DNA of 64,000 nt from Branchiostoma floridae (GCF_000003815.2 NC_049992.1:21444333-21508332), one strand, 5' to 3'. Positions 13,301-28,300 are shown, counted from the first letter of the stretch. A program made the numbers and translations. The notes: generated by a model not told the origin, from the sequence alone.

Positions 13301-16300
13301 TATAGGTTGATGAATCTAATAGTACTCAATGTAATCTGTATCTGTATTATATTTTATATGACCCTGACCTCCCTCATGACCTCAATGAAAAGCGGCCTGC
13401 TGGCCAATTTGAGCTTCTCATGAATAAACAAAGGTTCAAAAAAACCCCTATACCTTGCCTATTTCAGTGCTAAGAAAATGCTGGAAAATGATAGCCAATT
13501 ATTTTCTGGCAAGTTCTCCTTCTATCAGTGAGTGAAATAAAGTCATTGAGATAAAGAAATTTGCATCAATAATCAAGAAAAGTTCCCTTAGTCCTGACCT
13601 ATCAGATCTGACCTCTGGACATTTCATGTCAGAACATAAACAAAGAAAGCATGCAATGATTCATGCAGAAGAATAAGCAAAAACACCATCCAATTTTGTT
13701 TCAATAAAATCAGCTGCATATTTGCCTTCCTGTCATCCAAAGATTTCCCACCAAATTGGATGATATTTATTAAATTCACTAAAAAAACTTGACAAAACTG
13801 CAGTCAAAAACCTGCCTCCAAAGTCCAAGAAACATGGCACAAGTGTTACACACCTCCTGGTTGGTCATTCCTCTTTAGTTACTAGCCTTCTGATTGGTAT
13901 ATTCTGGTACATGGTTCTATTGTACACTTCATAGTTTGAAATTCCCACCAAAATTCAAGCTGAGCCTATATATAGGCTCACCGTGTTCAGTGGGTAAAGC
14001 CTATATAATGGCTCATCGTGTTGAGAGGGTTAAGTCTTTGTCGGCAAATTTACGAACATTACGCATGGCAATATCAATTATTTTCTGTAGATTTGACTTT
14101 GGCAGGGTCAGTTCAATTTTGAGATGATCAATGACAATGCTACTTTGTGTGAAAGATCAGTAGGTACTGAAATCATGTGTAATTTATTGCTTGTGGTCAG
14201 TTGATCAGCATTTTCTCTATATTATTAATAGTAGCCACTTGTCCATAGTGGCTAGATTTCTCCAGTTCCTTGAGTGGCCGCTATAGACAGGTTTGACTGT
14301 ATTGAAAAGAGAACCAGTCCTTTAAGGTATAACCATATACATTTTTGTATGTTGTATAGACTTAACAGATAGACATGAACCAGTGTTAAGAGGAATGACT
14401 CTGTACCATTAACCAGGAAGCATGATTTGCATGACTGTAAATGCTTTACATGTACTTGTACATTTAATGTACACATGCACATGCAGACCCTTTCATTGAT
14501 GCCCACACTGATCTTTTGCACATAACAGATGATACCGATAACATTCAGTGGCTATGTGATGGAATTGCTTTCATGGAGTAATTATGCATTATAACTCTGA
14601 TGAGATGTACGAATAATTCTCATTGTCATCACTGTCATTGCATGTCAGTGTACCGGGGTATAGCAGGCCATCGTCATATTCTACAACTTTTGTTTCTTGC
14701 TGTCCATTATGCCCCCCTCCACATTACTTAGTAAATGATATACAATGTATAATAACTCTGTTCAGTATTCCATTGTCATTAGACATCCCATAATTGTTTT
14801 TTTTTTGTACAATGGAGTACCTCCCCTTGACTTAAGACATTATTTGAGGCGAATGTAACACAAACCTGTCCTGATGACCACAGCCTTGACTTTCTCCCCT
14901 CCGTAGTACCTGGTCTGGATCACCTGGGTACCACAGAACAGGGTGTGGCGCTTGTGTTCCTCTGAGATGTACACACAGGGATCCTGCCCCTCTGTGGGAG
15001 GGGGGTTGGGGAGGGGGGTCTTGGTCACCGGAACACTCTCCCCTGTAGGGGCAACAATCAGAATGGGTCACATCTACGTGTGGTCCATGACTATCCACCA
15101 GAAAATAGTCCCACTGTAGTCTGACAGAACAAATATCTTCAAACTTATGGAATGTGTTTTTAATATGAATGTCATATTCAATGATTTGTTATTAAGGGAT
15201 GATGTTCATTAGGATATCACCATGGTTGACTGACAGTGGCTATATAACATAATGGAAAGAATGAAAAAATCCTCACAAGTCCAATGCAAAAATTCAAAAT
15301 GCACTCACAGCACGAATGAACTCCACAAAATAAACTATTCCAAAATCCTAGCATCCCCCCGTAAAAGCTAACCAACTGCAGCAGAAAATCTATACTGTAT
15401 GTAAAATTAAGTACAATGAAGCCAGCACAGAAACGTTCCCTTTTAAACATGCCAGAAGGGTTATACATCATTTTTCAATTCACACCTGATTAAGTACACA
15501 CATTAATGTCTTCTTTAATTACCTGTGAGCATACTCTCATTAACGATACAGTTGCCAGTAATAAGGACTGCGTCACACGCCATCATGGTGCCGTATGGAG
15601 GGATGGTGATGACGTCTCCTGGTACCAACTCCTGACCAGGGATGTCCTCATATACTGCACAGACAGGAACACATGCCTCTTAACTTATGTTATGTTGTCA
15701 TCTTTACTTTAATGTGCTGCAGTTCAAGCTGGAGATGCACATGTACATGTACATGTACACTGTCCAGGCAGCTAAACTCTGGAAAAGGCTAACTGATGCA
15801 GATCCTGAGAAAAGAACTCTGAGTCTACTACCAACAGACCTAACTGAAGTGCCCTTTGTGACAGAAACTGTCATTTTCATAGAGGATGTTTAGTAGCCAT
15901 AGCCCAACTGTAGGGCTGATATCAGTTAATCTGTTAGGACTTGACCATGGTCATTACTGACCAAAGGGGGGCCACATATAACGTGCAATAAATGTTTTGA
16001 AATGGCAAAATTCCACAGCATTGTTCTTAACGTCTAACCAACCTTTTCTTTAAAATCAAATGCACAAACCAACATAGCTTAGAGAACAACTGTCAGAACA
16101 TTGTCATTGCTATCATTACTGTCAGTGATAATCAAGACTGTCTAAAACCTGAAGCACAGACTGTTTTACCACTGTCTCCTCTCCACACGGACACCTCTGC
16201 CTCCAAGGCCACCATGTCCCGCAGGGTTTCTGCTTGCTGAAAACACAAGCAAAACTTCAGCTAACTTTTCAAACCAAGTGCCATAAGGGTTTGACAATGC

Positions 16301-19300
16301 GACATAATGTCTACTTTCCTATCTTCACTGTGCGCTCATTGGTTGATCCTGAATCACATGATTCTCACAACCATATAAGTACAAGGGATGATCACCCTAC
16401 TGCCTCTTGTTGGATCCATCCGCAACGCCGAGGTCGCCTGGCGATGGACGACCAGGTCTCCGCCGCTTGCGGTTCCACGACCGCGTTTCTCGCCGCCGGG
16501 CGGGTTTTGTGCCGGAGGCCGGAGCACACAGTGTTGCAGCCTAGACTCCGGATTACCAGTTGGAGGAAGACAACTTCTGAGGTTCGGCTGTGCAGCAAGT
16601 AACGGCGGGGCGAGGGATCCAGAAGCTCCGGCGGACCTTGGGGCAGACCCTCTCCACGCATCGAAAGGACGGAAGAGTCCTAGTGTTCTACCTAGTGGGG
16701 TGAAATTTCAGGACGGTGGATATACGGCAGGTTTGGGTGGAAAATGCGGTAACATACGTTGTGGTATTTGTCGAATTCTGCTTTTCTGGGAACAATGGTC
16801 TGGGTGCCGTTTGTTCACGTGTTGTTTTGCATATCTTTGGGTCGAGCTTTCGCCCGGTTTGCACGTGCTTTATTTGCATTTGTTTGCTTTTAGTTGACTG
16901 GGTATTTTGTCGATAAGCACACAGTACAGTGAGGCAGCATAGACTCCAGTTTGACAGTTGGAGGAAGACAACTTCTGAGGTTCAGCTGTGCAGCAAGTAA
17001 CGGCGGGGCGATGGAACCAGAAGCTCCGGCAGACCTTGGGCAGACCATCTCCACGTAGCGAAAGGACGGACGAGTCCCACATAGTGGGGGGAAAACTTCA
17101 GGATGGCTGAGATATGGCAGGTTTGGGTGGAAAATGCGGTAACGTACGTTGTTGTATGTGTCGAATTCTGCTTTTCTGGGAACACTCGTTTGGGTGTCGT
17201 TGTTCACGTGTTGTTTTGCATATCTTTGGTGTCGGGTTTTCTCCCGGTTTTTACTGCTTGATTTGCCGCAGTTTGTTTGCCTTAGTTGACTGGGTGGGAA
17301 TTTCATTATCTTTTGTTTGGAACGGAACGTAGGAGGTTTTGTTCTTAGGAAGGGAGGGAAACTCGTGACAGGATCCCCTTTGTGACCACGTGAGGTGTGT
17401 GCCAGCGTGGCGGGTGAATGCTCGAGTTGGGTTTAGCTGCTTTACTGTAGGTTCAGAATTTGTGGTCTGAACGTGTTGTTTTCTTAGCAGCTCAGCCCGG
17501 ATTCCAGCTCTCCCAGGCCGAGGAAGGCGACTACCACAGCGCGACTGAGATGCAGCAAGCTCTGACAGACTTTTGGCGGCCTCTTCACATATTGAAAGGG
17601 CGGAAGAGTCCTACCTGGCGGGTCGAAACGTCGGATGTTAAAGATACGGCAGGTTTGGGGGAAAATGCGGTAACAAACGTTTGTGTTTTTTGTCCAATTA
17701 TGTTTTCCTGGGAACAATGGTTTGGGGTGGCTAATGTGTACACGTGTTGTTTTGCATATCTTTGGTGTCGGGCTTTCGCTCGGTTCGCTCGTGCTTGATT
17801 TTCATTTGCTTTGTCTTTAGTTGATACTTGTGTTCTAAACGTGTTGTTTTCTTAGCAGATCAGCCCGGTTTCCAGCTCTCCTGTGCCGAGGAAGGTGACT
17901 ACCACATCGCGACCGAGGTGCAGCAAGCTGCGACAGAGCGTTGGAGCCAGCAAGCCGAGCATTCCCAACACATATGGCAGTTCTTCGCGGCATCGACACT
18001 AGACGACAGCCGTCACGGAGCGCATGGCTTTGGTTATTTCAGGGAGGCGTGCACGTTTTTGGTGACATCGATTTGAGGCGGGATTCCCCTCAGATATTTT
18101 GTCTTTATGTCTGTTGTTGCTGTTTTGAAGTGTTTGGTTTCCCTCTAATTAGGGATATTTTCTTTTACCGTTGTTGTTTGTAAAGTTTTGCTTGTGTTGA
18201 CACAGTGACGGCGACACAGACCTGGACTATTAAGGAATGCAGTCGTCTAAGGAACCACAGCCTGGCAGCAGCGTTGGCAGTATCTATCGCTGAGGGGAGT
18301 CTCCTTAAATCACGAGGAAAGAAGGTGTGTTTTGGTCCGTTTTGTACTATATTTTGGAGAAAACAGCGCATGTACGGATCGTTCTCGGTCGCTCCTGCTT
18401 GGTGTTTGATGGTTCTTTTATACCGTGAGAACACCGAGTAGCGAGGTCCGGAGAGGTTTCGGGTTGGCGTGTTTTCTTTTCAGCTGGTGAAACGGCGCGC
18501 ATGTGCGGGCCTCTGATCGTTTGTGCTTGGTGTTTGGTGCACTGTTAGTGTGCGATCACTGAGTAACGTTGATCAGAGAGTTTTTCCGCGCATGGCGGGT
18601 GTTTTCATGGGAGTGAAACGGCGCGCATGTGCGGGCCTCCGATCGTTGGTGCTCGGTGTTTGCTGCACTGTTAGTGTGCGATCACTGAGTAGCGTTGATC
18701 GGAGAGTCTTTCCGCACATGGCGGGTGTTTTCACAGAAATGAAACGGCGCGCATGTGCGGGCTTCTGATTGTGCTCGGTGTTTGCTGCACTGTTAGTGTG
18801 CGATCACTGAGTAGCGTTGATCAGAGAGTCTTTCCGTACATGGCGGGTGCTTTCACGGGAATGAAATGGCGCGCATGTGCGGGCTTCTGATTGTACTCGG
18901 TGTTGGCTGCACAGTTAGTGTGCGATCACCGAGTAGCGTTGATCAGAGAGTCTTTCCGCACATGGCGGGTGTTTTTCATAGCCATAGGAATGGAACGGCG
19001 CGCATGGGCGGGCCTCTGATGGTTGGTGCTCGGTGTTTGCTGCACTGTTAGTGTGCAATCACTGAGTAGCGTTGATCAGAGCGTCTTTCCGCACATGGCG
19101 GGTGTTTTCACAGAAATGAAACGACGTGCATGTGCGGGCTTCTGAACGTTGGTGCCCGGTGTTTGTTGCACTGTTAGTGTGCCATCACTGAGTAGCGTTG
19201 ATCAGAGAGTCTTTCCGCACATTGTGGGTGTTTTCACAGAAATGAATCGACGTGCATGTGCGGACTTCTGATCGTTGGTACTTGGTGTTTGTTGCACTGT

Positions 19301-22300
19301 TAGTGTGCGATCACTGAGTAGCGTTGATCGGAGAGTCTTTCCGCGCATGGCGGGGGTTTTCACAGAAATGAAACGGTGCGCATGTGCGGGCTTCTGATTG
19401 TGCTCGGTGTTTGTTGCACTGTTAGTGTGCGATCACTGAGTAGCGTTGATCAGAGAGTTTTTCCGCACATGGTGGGTGTTTTCACAGGAATGAAACGACG
19501 TGCATGTGCGGGCTTCTGACTGTACTCGGTGTTGGCTGCATAGTTAGTGTGCGATCATTGAGTAGCGTTGATCGGAGAGTCTTTCCGCACATGGCGGGGG
19601 TTTTCACAGAAATGAAACGGTGCGCATGTGCGGGCTTCTGATTGTGCTCGGTGTTTGTTGCACTGTTAGTGTGCGATCACTGAGTAGCGTTGATCAGAGA
19701 GTCTTTCCGCACATGGCGGGTGTTTTCACAGGAATGAAACGGCGCGTATGGGCGGGCCTCCGATTGTGCTCGGTGTTTGTTGCACTGTTACTGTGTGCGA
19801 TCACTGAGTAGCGTTGATCGGAGAGTCTTTCCGCATATGGCGGCTGTTTTCACAGGAATGAAGCGACGCGCATGTGCGAGCCTCTAATTGTTGGTGCTCG
19901 GTGTTTGCTGCACTGTTAGGGTGCGATCACTGAGTAGCGTTGATCAGAGAGTCTTTCCGCACATTGTGGGTGTTTTCACAGGAATGAAATGGCGTGTATG
20001 TGCGGGCTTCCGATTGTGCTTGGTGTTTGTTGCACTGTTAGTGTGCGATCAATGAGTAAAGTTGGTCAGAGTCTTTCAGCGCATGCCGGGTGTTTTCATA
20101 GGGGTGAAATGGCGCGCATGGGCGGGCCTCTGGTCATTTGTGCTCGGTGTTTGTTGCACTGTTAGGGTGCGATTACTGAGTAGCGTTGATCAGAGAGTTT
20201 TCCCGCGAATGGCAGGTGTGTTCATAGGGAAAAAAGGGCATGCAGGTGGCAGGTGAGGGCCTCTGATCGTTTGTGCTTGGTGTTTCTTGCACTGTTAGTG
20301 TGCGATCACTGAGTAGCGGTGCCGTTGGTCAGAGAGTATTTCCGCACTTGGCGGGTGTTTTGACAAGAAGAAAAGGGAACGCATGTTTGGGCCGCTGATC
20401 GGCTGTGCTCAGTGTTTGCTGCATGGTTATTGTGAGTTCACTGAGTGGCGTTGTTCAGAGAGTCTTTCCGCACGTGGCGGGTGTTTCCAGAGTCCGGAAA
20501 GAAAATGGCACGCATGTGCGGGCCACTGATTGTTTGTGCTTGGTGTTTGCTGCTCTGTTAGTATGCGATCACTGAGTAGCGTTGATCAGAGAGTTTTTCC
20601 GCGCATGACGGGTGTTTCATAGGAAGAAGATGTCATGCGAGTTTCTAGATCTGGTCGTTTGTGCTTGGTATTGGCTGCACGGTTGATAGTGTGCAATTGC
20701 TGAGTAGCGTTGGTCAGAGAGTCTGATCGCACACGGCGGGTGTTTTCACAGGGAGAAAATGGTACGCGTGTGCGTGCTGCTGATGGTGCTGGGCGCTGGC
20801 TGCATTGTTAGTGGGTGCTTAGTGGGACTCATAGGAGTAGCGTGAGTCAGAGAGTCTGCGTCCTTTGCACATAGCGGGCGTTTTCACAGAAAGGAAATGG
20901 CGCGCATGTGTGGGTTTCTGGTCGTTCGTGCGTCGTGTTTGCTGCACTCAGTGTTAGTGTGCGATCACTGCGTGACTAGTGGCGGTCAGGGAGCCTCTAA
21001 TCGCGTACGATGGGAGTTTCATGCTGGGAAACGGCACTCGTGTATTGGGGTCCAGTGGTTTGGGCTGGGATGTTTGTGGTCACTCTAAAGTGGTTAAAGA
21101 CGGAGTACCGGTGAATAAAGAATCTTTGTACATGGTGCGTTTGCATCCTGGCGAAGGAATCAGCGCGCATGTGCGGGCCTCGAGTTATTCGTGCCTGGTG
21201 ATTGCTGGCACCGTGAGGGTGCAAAACTGAGTTTGGTGGCAGAGTGTCTCCCTGCAGAGGACGGTGGTTCATGGCGAGAATATGGCAGGTTTTGTGGGAA
21301 AGGGAGTAGACGTATGTGTCATAATACNNNNNNNNNNNNNNNNNNNNNNNNNNNNNNNNNNNNNNNNNNNNNNNNNNNNNNNNNNNNNNNNNNNNNNNNN
21401 NNNNNNNNNNNNNNNNNNNNNNNNNNNGATTTTGGGCCTCCTAGTGCTTGAACTTGATACTGTATAGGTTGACCCTGTTTTTGTGTGGTTGGGGCATCCT
21501 CCCAATATCTGCTTGGTTTTAAAAACAGATTATGGTTGGGTGTAGAACCATCATCTGGCCTGGGCCACCTTCAATGTATCAGGTTACTTAGTGGCACTGA
21601 CAGTTTGCCAGATGACGGGAGTGTACAAGATTATATATCTGTTGGTCAGGTATAATTGGAGTTTGCTTATTACTCTTTGTGGTGTTTCTAGAGCTGTATA
21701 GTACTGAGTTTTAAGTTTCGGTACAAGTTCCTTTACCCTGTTGGCAATCATGGTTGAACTTGAACTTAAACAGAAGAAGATGCAATTTTCTAATGTGGAG
21801 GAGAACTGTATAGAGTGTGGGCATAAGAGAAAGGTATGTGTATGATTTGTCCTGTGTTTCTTTTTGTTTCTTTGGTAATGCCATTTCCATACTGTAAACA
21901 GGTAATTTGTTGTTTTGGGCTAGTCATATTCGCTTGGTTTTTGGGCCTGCTTAATCTATGGTACAGGCAGGGTTAAGTGGTGGAGGCTTAGCTTGGTTCT
22001 GTTTTAAATTCAGTATCGTTTGTTGCATTTTGTCGCGGCAAATATATGATGAAATTCCCCTTCTAAGCAACTGCTCATTGGTTTGCGGGGATGTTTGCTG
22101 GGTGTTTGCTCTGACTACAACAGCTTCTGAACTTTTCAAAGCTTCCGTTGCCAGCAGCTTGCCATCTATAAATGGGATTGACAAGGACATTTTTCATAGT
22201 AAATTATGCTGTTAAATTTGGCTTAGATACTACAGGAGATTTAGGTTTGGGTTGGATGGATTGAATGAAAATATCATACCACCCTGGGGACTAACTGTTG

Positions 22301-25300
22301 CTGCTGCATGGGGGCTACCACTATTCATATTGTCTAATGTCTATGGAACTACAGATAAAAGTATCATTGGTCAAATTATGCAAGTAACATTCCGATGTCA
22401 AGTGAATAACACCCCAGAAATAAATCTTTAATGAATATCATTGGAAGAACACAAACCAAGGAGACTTAGCAGCTGCATTAGGTCAGTACATTGAAATAGG
22501 AAGATATTAGTATATCATGTGACAGAGTAACTACATGTGCATGGGCCATCTGAGACAAAAAAAGGTAGCGTCTCAACAACTTCAAAGTACTGTGGTTGGT
22601 TACATACTTAAGAAATCCAAAATAAGTAATGTTCATCCATGTCCAAACTTACAAATTCAGAAAATGGAATTTCAGAGTCAGACTTTTGCATGGTGCACAA
22701 CCAACACGGTAAAAAGCTCATTTTTCCAACCACGTACCACAGACAAAAAGGCAAAAATACACAATAGGTCTACAGAAACCCAATACATTTCATGCAGGCC
22801 TGAGGTCTACGAACTCTTGTTTTGTTGAGTTTTTTTTACTATAGAGTCAACAAATTCTGAAGAAAAACAAGTTAGAGTATAAGGTACAAAAATATACAGT
22901 GTTGTCAATAAGGTGCCCATACTTACCTCTTCAAAAAGGAGTCTAAAATAGCTCTTGACATCAATATAAATAGAGTTTTCTCCATACAAAGCACATCTGA
23001 AATCAAAGCACACAGACTCAGTACACTGTTTTCTGATCAGTGGCACGAGGACAGGCATATCTGTATCTTATAAATCATGAACCTGGTAACCTGGCTATCC
23101 AGTCTACCATGGATTAATTTTCCTCGCCACCACATTTTTGGGCCAACACAAAGTGCAGTGAAATCTACAATTTCATCAAGCATTCCTAAAGGCCTGTGCA
23201 CGCGCAATACAGCATGTTACTTCAAAACCCCGGCCATACCGTAAAATACGCACAGGTCCATAACACAATGTGTATAGGGTGCTATACACATCAAATGTGA
23301 CATAAATAGAAGTCACAACATACTTCCTGTGCTGCTCCTCTCTGGTCAGACCACCCAGTTGGTAGAAGTAGGAGCAGGGTGTGGTGTCATCAAGGCCTCT
23401 GGAAGGTGGGAAGAAAGTTACCATCTGAGCTTTAACAACTTTTCTACTTGCAGAAAATGCAAAGCCAACACTTGTCTTAAGCAATTGATGAAAGCATGAA
23501 TGGTGAAATGCTTAACTTTCTTCCAACCCTAAGGTAAACACAGATCAAATTTTCAATGACCTTCTTCAGGATCAGTAATGACCAATTACTTTTGAATGTA
23601 CAAACATTAATGTAAACTTGTGAGAGTTACAGATACGTGATCTTATCAACAAGTGATATTGCGACATCAGCAACTGGTCAAATGTGGCAGGAAGTTTACA
23701 TCGCCTCTGCAAAGTGATGGCTGAAGTGCCCTGAAGCATCGTGCTTTAGTCCTCATCCTGAAGTCGGCCAGAGAGACAAAGGAAAAAGAAACTAAAAAAT
23801 ATATAATTTTATATACCTGAGTTTTGTGAAGCAGCTGATGTTGGAATTCCAAATGTACCGCACATGCTGGTGATCAAAGAATCGCACACAAAGTCTTTTC
23901 TGAGAGGAAAAAAACATGAAAAGGAGTCAAGAAAATTACAAAAAATAAGATGGAGGATATCAAAATGATTTGTCTTGGTTCCAATGAAGTGTAGCCTCGC
24001 TTGGCAAGGAGACTAACTTAAAGGTGAAAACCATTGTAGGAACCTAAAGATTTAAAGTCTCTACAGTAGATAGTATGAACAGCTCACTATAAGACAGACT
24101 CACATAAGATTAAAGACATTACATCAGACTCTACTTGCTAGATCTACAAATGCAGCATCAGTAATTTTCTAGGTATGCACACTAGTTTTTCAGGCATTAA
24201 GGTTCTTTAGCAGACCTCGCTAACTATTCTACAATAAGGGTACAAATAAAATGGAAATTATACTGTAGTTTATATCATTTCTCATCAAAGTCATAACTAA
24301 AATTCATGAAAACCCATGGACAGATCTTGCCAGGTAAATGATTCCTTAAAGTTGAATTCATCTTTATACTTGATATGAACTGACATTGTATTGTCCTATC
24401 TGTAATGTATTCTTCCTGCAAGAATATTTTTCTTCATACAAGAATTGTTAATTGGTAAATTATACATTTTAAAAAATCTAAAGAAAAAAACATTTTGGAA
24501 GTTTCTGCATTTTATAATGACTACTATCGGATAGCCAGGCGACGTTGACCAATCAGTAGACTCCATTTCAAGTTGGTTATGACACTGTAACACACATATA
24601 TATATACTGTCAAGAGCCGGGTGTCAAATGAATTTCTAGGTGTCAAACAGAAATGTCAAATGGTTACAGACATTAGAACAAATCAGAAATAAAGTTTGCA
24701 GAACATTGACCAATCAGAATAGCATTGGGCAAGGAGGAAAGATCAGACCCAGCAGGGAGGAATGATCATGAATACAGAACAGTGCAGTCAAGTTTTGGAT
24801 GGTTAGATATGCCAAGATTACAAAATTTTCTGTGGAAGATTTTGGTCTCAAAATCTGCTTATGATTATCTCCTTAATATATTAATGTACCTTGAGGACGA
24901 ATGAATTTTCAAATTAATTTGTCAGAAATCTGATGAATGAATGTATAGTAGAACTGTTACTGTTGTCCCTGATATTGTTATTGCTATTGGATGGGCTAAC
25001 AACTCTCTTTGCAGCCAGGAGCTGAATTGCAGGGAGCTTATAGAAAAGGCTAAATCACAAGGGTATATATATAGAGTGGTTGCCATTCGACAGTAACTCA
25101 GGTCACCTCAATATGACAGCAATTGCCCCAGGTGCAGGTAGGTTTTGAACCTGATTCACACCAGGAAGGACCCCAGGGCCTACTCTTTTTGATAAGTGCA
25201 GTGGGTTCTTTAACATGCTTGAGGTGAGACTTTCCTCAAAATGTGGACCTCCATTTTACGTCCTATCTGAGGGATGGCTCGAACCAACAGCTAAGTAGTA

Positions 25301-28300
25301 CTCATTTACACCTGAGTGAAGTGAGGAAAGTCATGCAAAGTGCCTTTCCCAAGGGCACAACATTGGTGACACATGACCCCACTCATTTTAGTCGCAAAAA
25401 AAAAATGTTGGGTGCTTGAGGGTTACATTATCGGATATCTAACATTGACCATTCTGGTCACATGTGGTAGTAAATACATTAAGCTACCCACAATCCAGTT
25501 CTAATAACAGAACTACCTTGTCGTTTGCAGATGTCAAACTTGTTTCCTCATCATCTTCATCCCCATCCTCTTCCTTGTAACTACTGCAGTCTCCACCTTC
25601 TGGCATCTGTCCACAGGACCTACACAGTACAACCATGTTCCTGTTAGATCTACATGTACAGCACAGAATATACAACTACTGGGACTTCACCAGACTTTTA
25701 AAGTGATTTGTGGCATCAATGACACTAAAATTATTGCACAACAGTTACTGTTACAGTTCATAATTACAGGCAAACATAAACATAGACATTTACATACAAC
25801 AAGGAGTAAAGCCCCTTGCACACACAATATACACCCTTCTGATGTTATTGAACAATTACTCTTTACAAATCATATTTCCAGTTCCAAATAAATAGTAAAT
25901 ACTGCAGCCAGTTTGAAACCTATCTGTTGTACTGTGGCTCTGGAAAAAATTCTGTTGAGAAGCAAATTGTGCATGATCATTGTGAAAGTACATATGGTTG
26001 CAAATGAAAGTTTCACGCAAGTTTCCTTTTCTGCTTTCTGGAGGTTTTTTTTTAGTCACAATGGCTGGTTCTGAATCTGCTGCAGTGTTTACATGGTGGC
26101 AGAAATCAAAACCTCAGGAAATATGACTTGTAAGATTCAATATTCAATAACATGAGAAGTTTTGAAAAAAGGTCTCTACTAAGTAAAACTGTCATGAACG
26201 AATGTAACAGGGAACTGTTGAATTTTGGTGATATGAGAACTTAAAAGCATTAACCTGTACAAAATGTGCCCAAAACAAAGAATATCATGTCAGCAAAGAA
26301 AGTTTGAGCCCAGATAAGCATTAAGCAGTAAGAAATATACAAAAGTTAAAAGCTAATAACTTGAAGATAATTTAGGAACTAAAGTAGAGGAACCTCGGAA
26401 AATTAATCCATCAGGTTGGTAGAATATAGATTACTAGATAGATATTGGAGAATTCTTTATACACAACCAGTAAGTTTCTTACTTGCTTATTAGTAATATG
26501 TTTTGATGTCTCTCAGGCCCCAGTGATGAACCAGGACGAGGGGGGATACAAGCTTAGCCACATCTGAGATTGTTTTCTTGCCGCAAAAGCACACCTACAA
26601 ATGTACATCGGCCACAAATAGCAGCGAGAAGCAGAACTCCAGTTAGAAGCTCTGAGGAAGATGTCTGAGAGACATCGAAACGTAAGCAAGTAGGTACTTA
26701 CTGGTTGTGTATTAAAGAATTCTCCTATATCTTAAAGAAGAGAAAGCCATTCCAACCCAGATGAAAGTATCCAACGTTGGAAGTAAGTACTATTTCAATT
26801 GTGCTTGAAGAACCTTACCATATGAATGTAAGAAAGAGTTTTTTCAAACTGTTACAAACTTGTATCCCTGAGAATAAAGTCACCAATTCTCCCAAACCAG
26901 CTCTAGATGATTATACGTGACACTCTACATCTGCATTCATTAGTCAAATTTACACCAAAATGGAAAAAAATTGCTTTTCTGGAAAAAGCCTTCTGGGGAG
27001 GGAAATGGAAAAACCAGTTACTACACCAGGTCCTGAAAGTTGGAATTGAACTTTAGGGTTTGTGATTAAGATCAGTCACCATGATCATGGATCTCAGTTG
27101 ATTATTTACTGGTGGAAATTAGTGATTTTCCAAAATAATGACATTGTTCATGGTCATCATAGTGAAATGCATGTATGCTTTATTGATGATGATTGTGATT
27201 AATTTATTGAATGATTGATTGAACTAAGACATTGTTAGATCACGGCTGGAATAAGTAGAAAGGGCCCTGCTACTGTACCCATATTGCTTTGCTGCCACTG
27301 TTTGAGTCTTTGGGTCCAAATGAAAATCAGGAGAGGCAGAAATGTAGGAGGCAAGCCAGTCTGGGACATGTAGGGTGCTGTAGAGAGAGAAAAACAACTT
27401 TTCACACAGGAGAAAAGAAAGTTCATCTGTGTTGGTAGACATCATTCAAGATAAAAGCTACTTCCAACAACAGTGGAGTTATCCAAACTATTGACAGACC
27501 AACTCCAGTCTTTATGAAAGAATGAGCAATGCTCTGCTACTGTGACATCATACATGTACAAATGTACTATGCAGGTATATAGAACATGTGACTTGGTGAT
27601 GATAAAAAAAATTTAAGACTTTTCATTTTTTCCATGGACATATAAGAAATAGTCTATAGCGGCCACCTGTCCAAAGTGGCCACAGCCATACGATTTCTGG
27701 TCCCGTATATACAAAAACACTGCCTATTTTGACCATACAGCGGCCGTATGTCACCCTGCGCCGGGTTTAAAATTGTAATTTGCAAGGATTTGGAGTTCAC
27801 TGTTTACGACAGAGTCGTTTGGGTGGTGTGTGTGCCTTGAACGTTAGAGCGCAGATCTTTGTCAGCAAATTTACTGACATTATGGATGGCAATATCAATC
27901 CTTTTTGGTAGATTTGACTTTGGCAGGGTAAGTTCAATTTTGCGACGATCGAGACAATGTTACTTGGTGAGATAGATTAGTGGGTACTGAAATCATGTGT
28001 AACTTATTGCTCGTGGTCAATTTTCTCTATGGTGGCCACATTTGGACAGCCCCTTGAGTGGCCGCTATAGACAGGTTTGACTGTATAATAAACAGCGTTA
28101 ACTTTGCTTTTCAAACTTTTCTCACAAACCGAAATGCTAGTTTATGAACTGGTTGCCATGTTTAATATGACGTCACTTAGTAATACATGCTTAATTGGAT
28201 TACCTTGCAACAAAATCCTCGAGTCTAAAGAATGATTTTTGATGGTGCAATGTCAAATAACAGGAAAAAGGTGTATATTTGGTGCAAATACGAACACGTA

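Larger units (their letters stand above)
12091..14299. mobile_element. MITE of the CAGTCAAACCTGT family split by a nested insertion
   Basis: Left half 12091-12427 and right half 14030-14299 together match the uninterrupted copy at 27630-28083. Ends are CAGTCAAACCTGT and ACAGGTTTGACTG. The right flank is TA; the left flank TA has been lost. Confidence 0.8.

Noticed and set aside
18523..20256. Repeated plus-strand frames such as [20 protein letters not shown]
   Set aside because: Each is interrupted once per satellite unit; pattern follows the 123-bp repeat, not a gene.
21191..21505. Open frames crossing the N run
   Set aside because: Openness is an artefact of unknown bases at 21328-21427.
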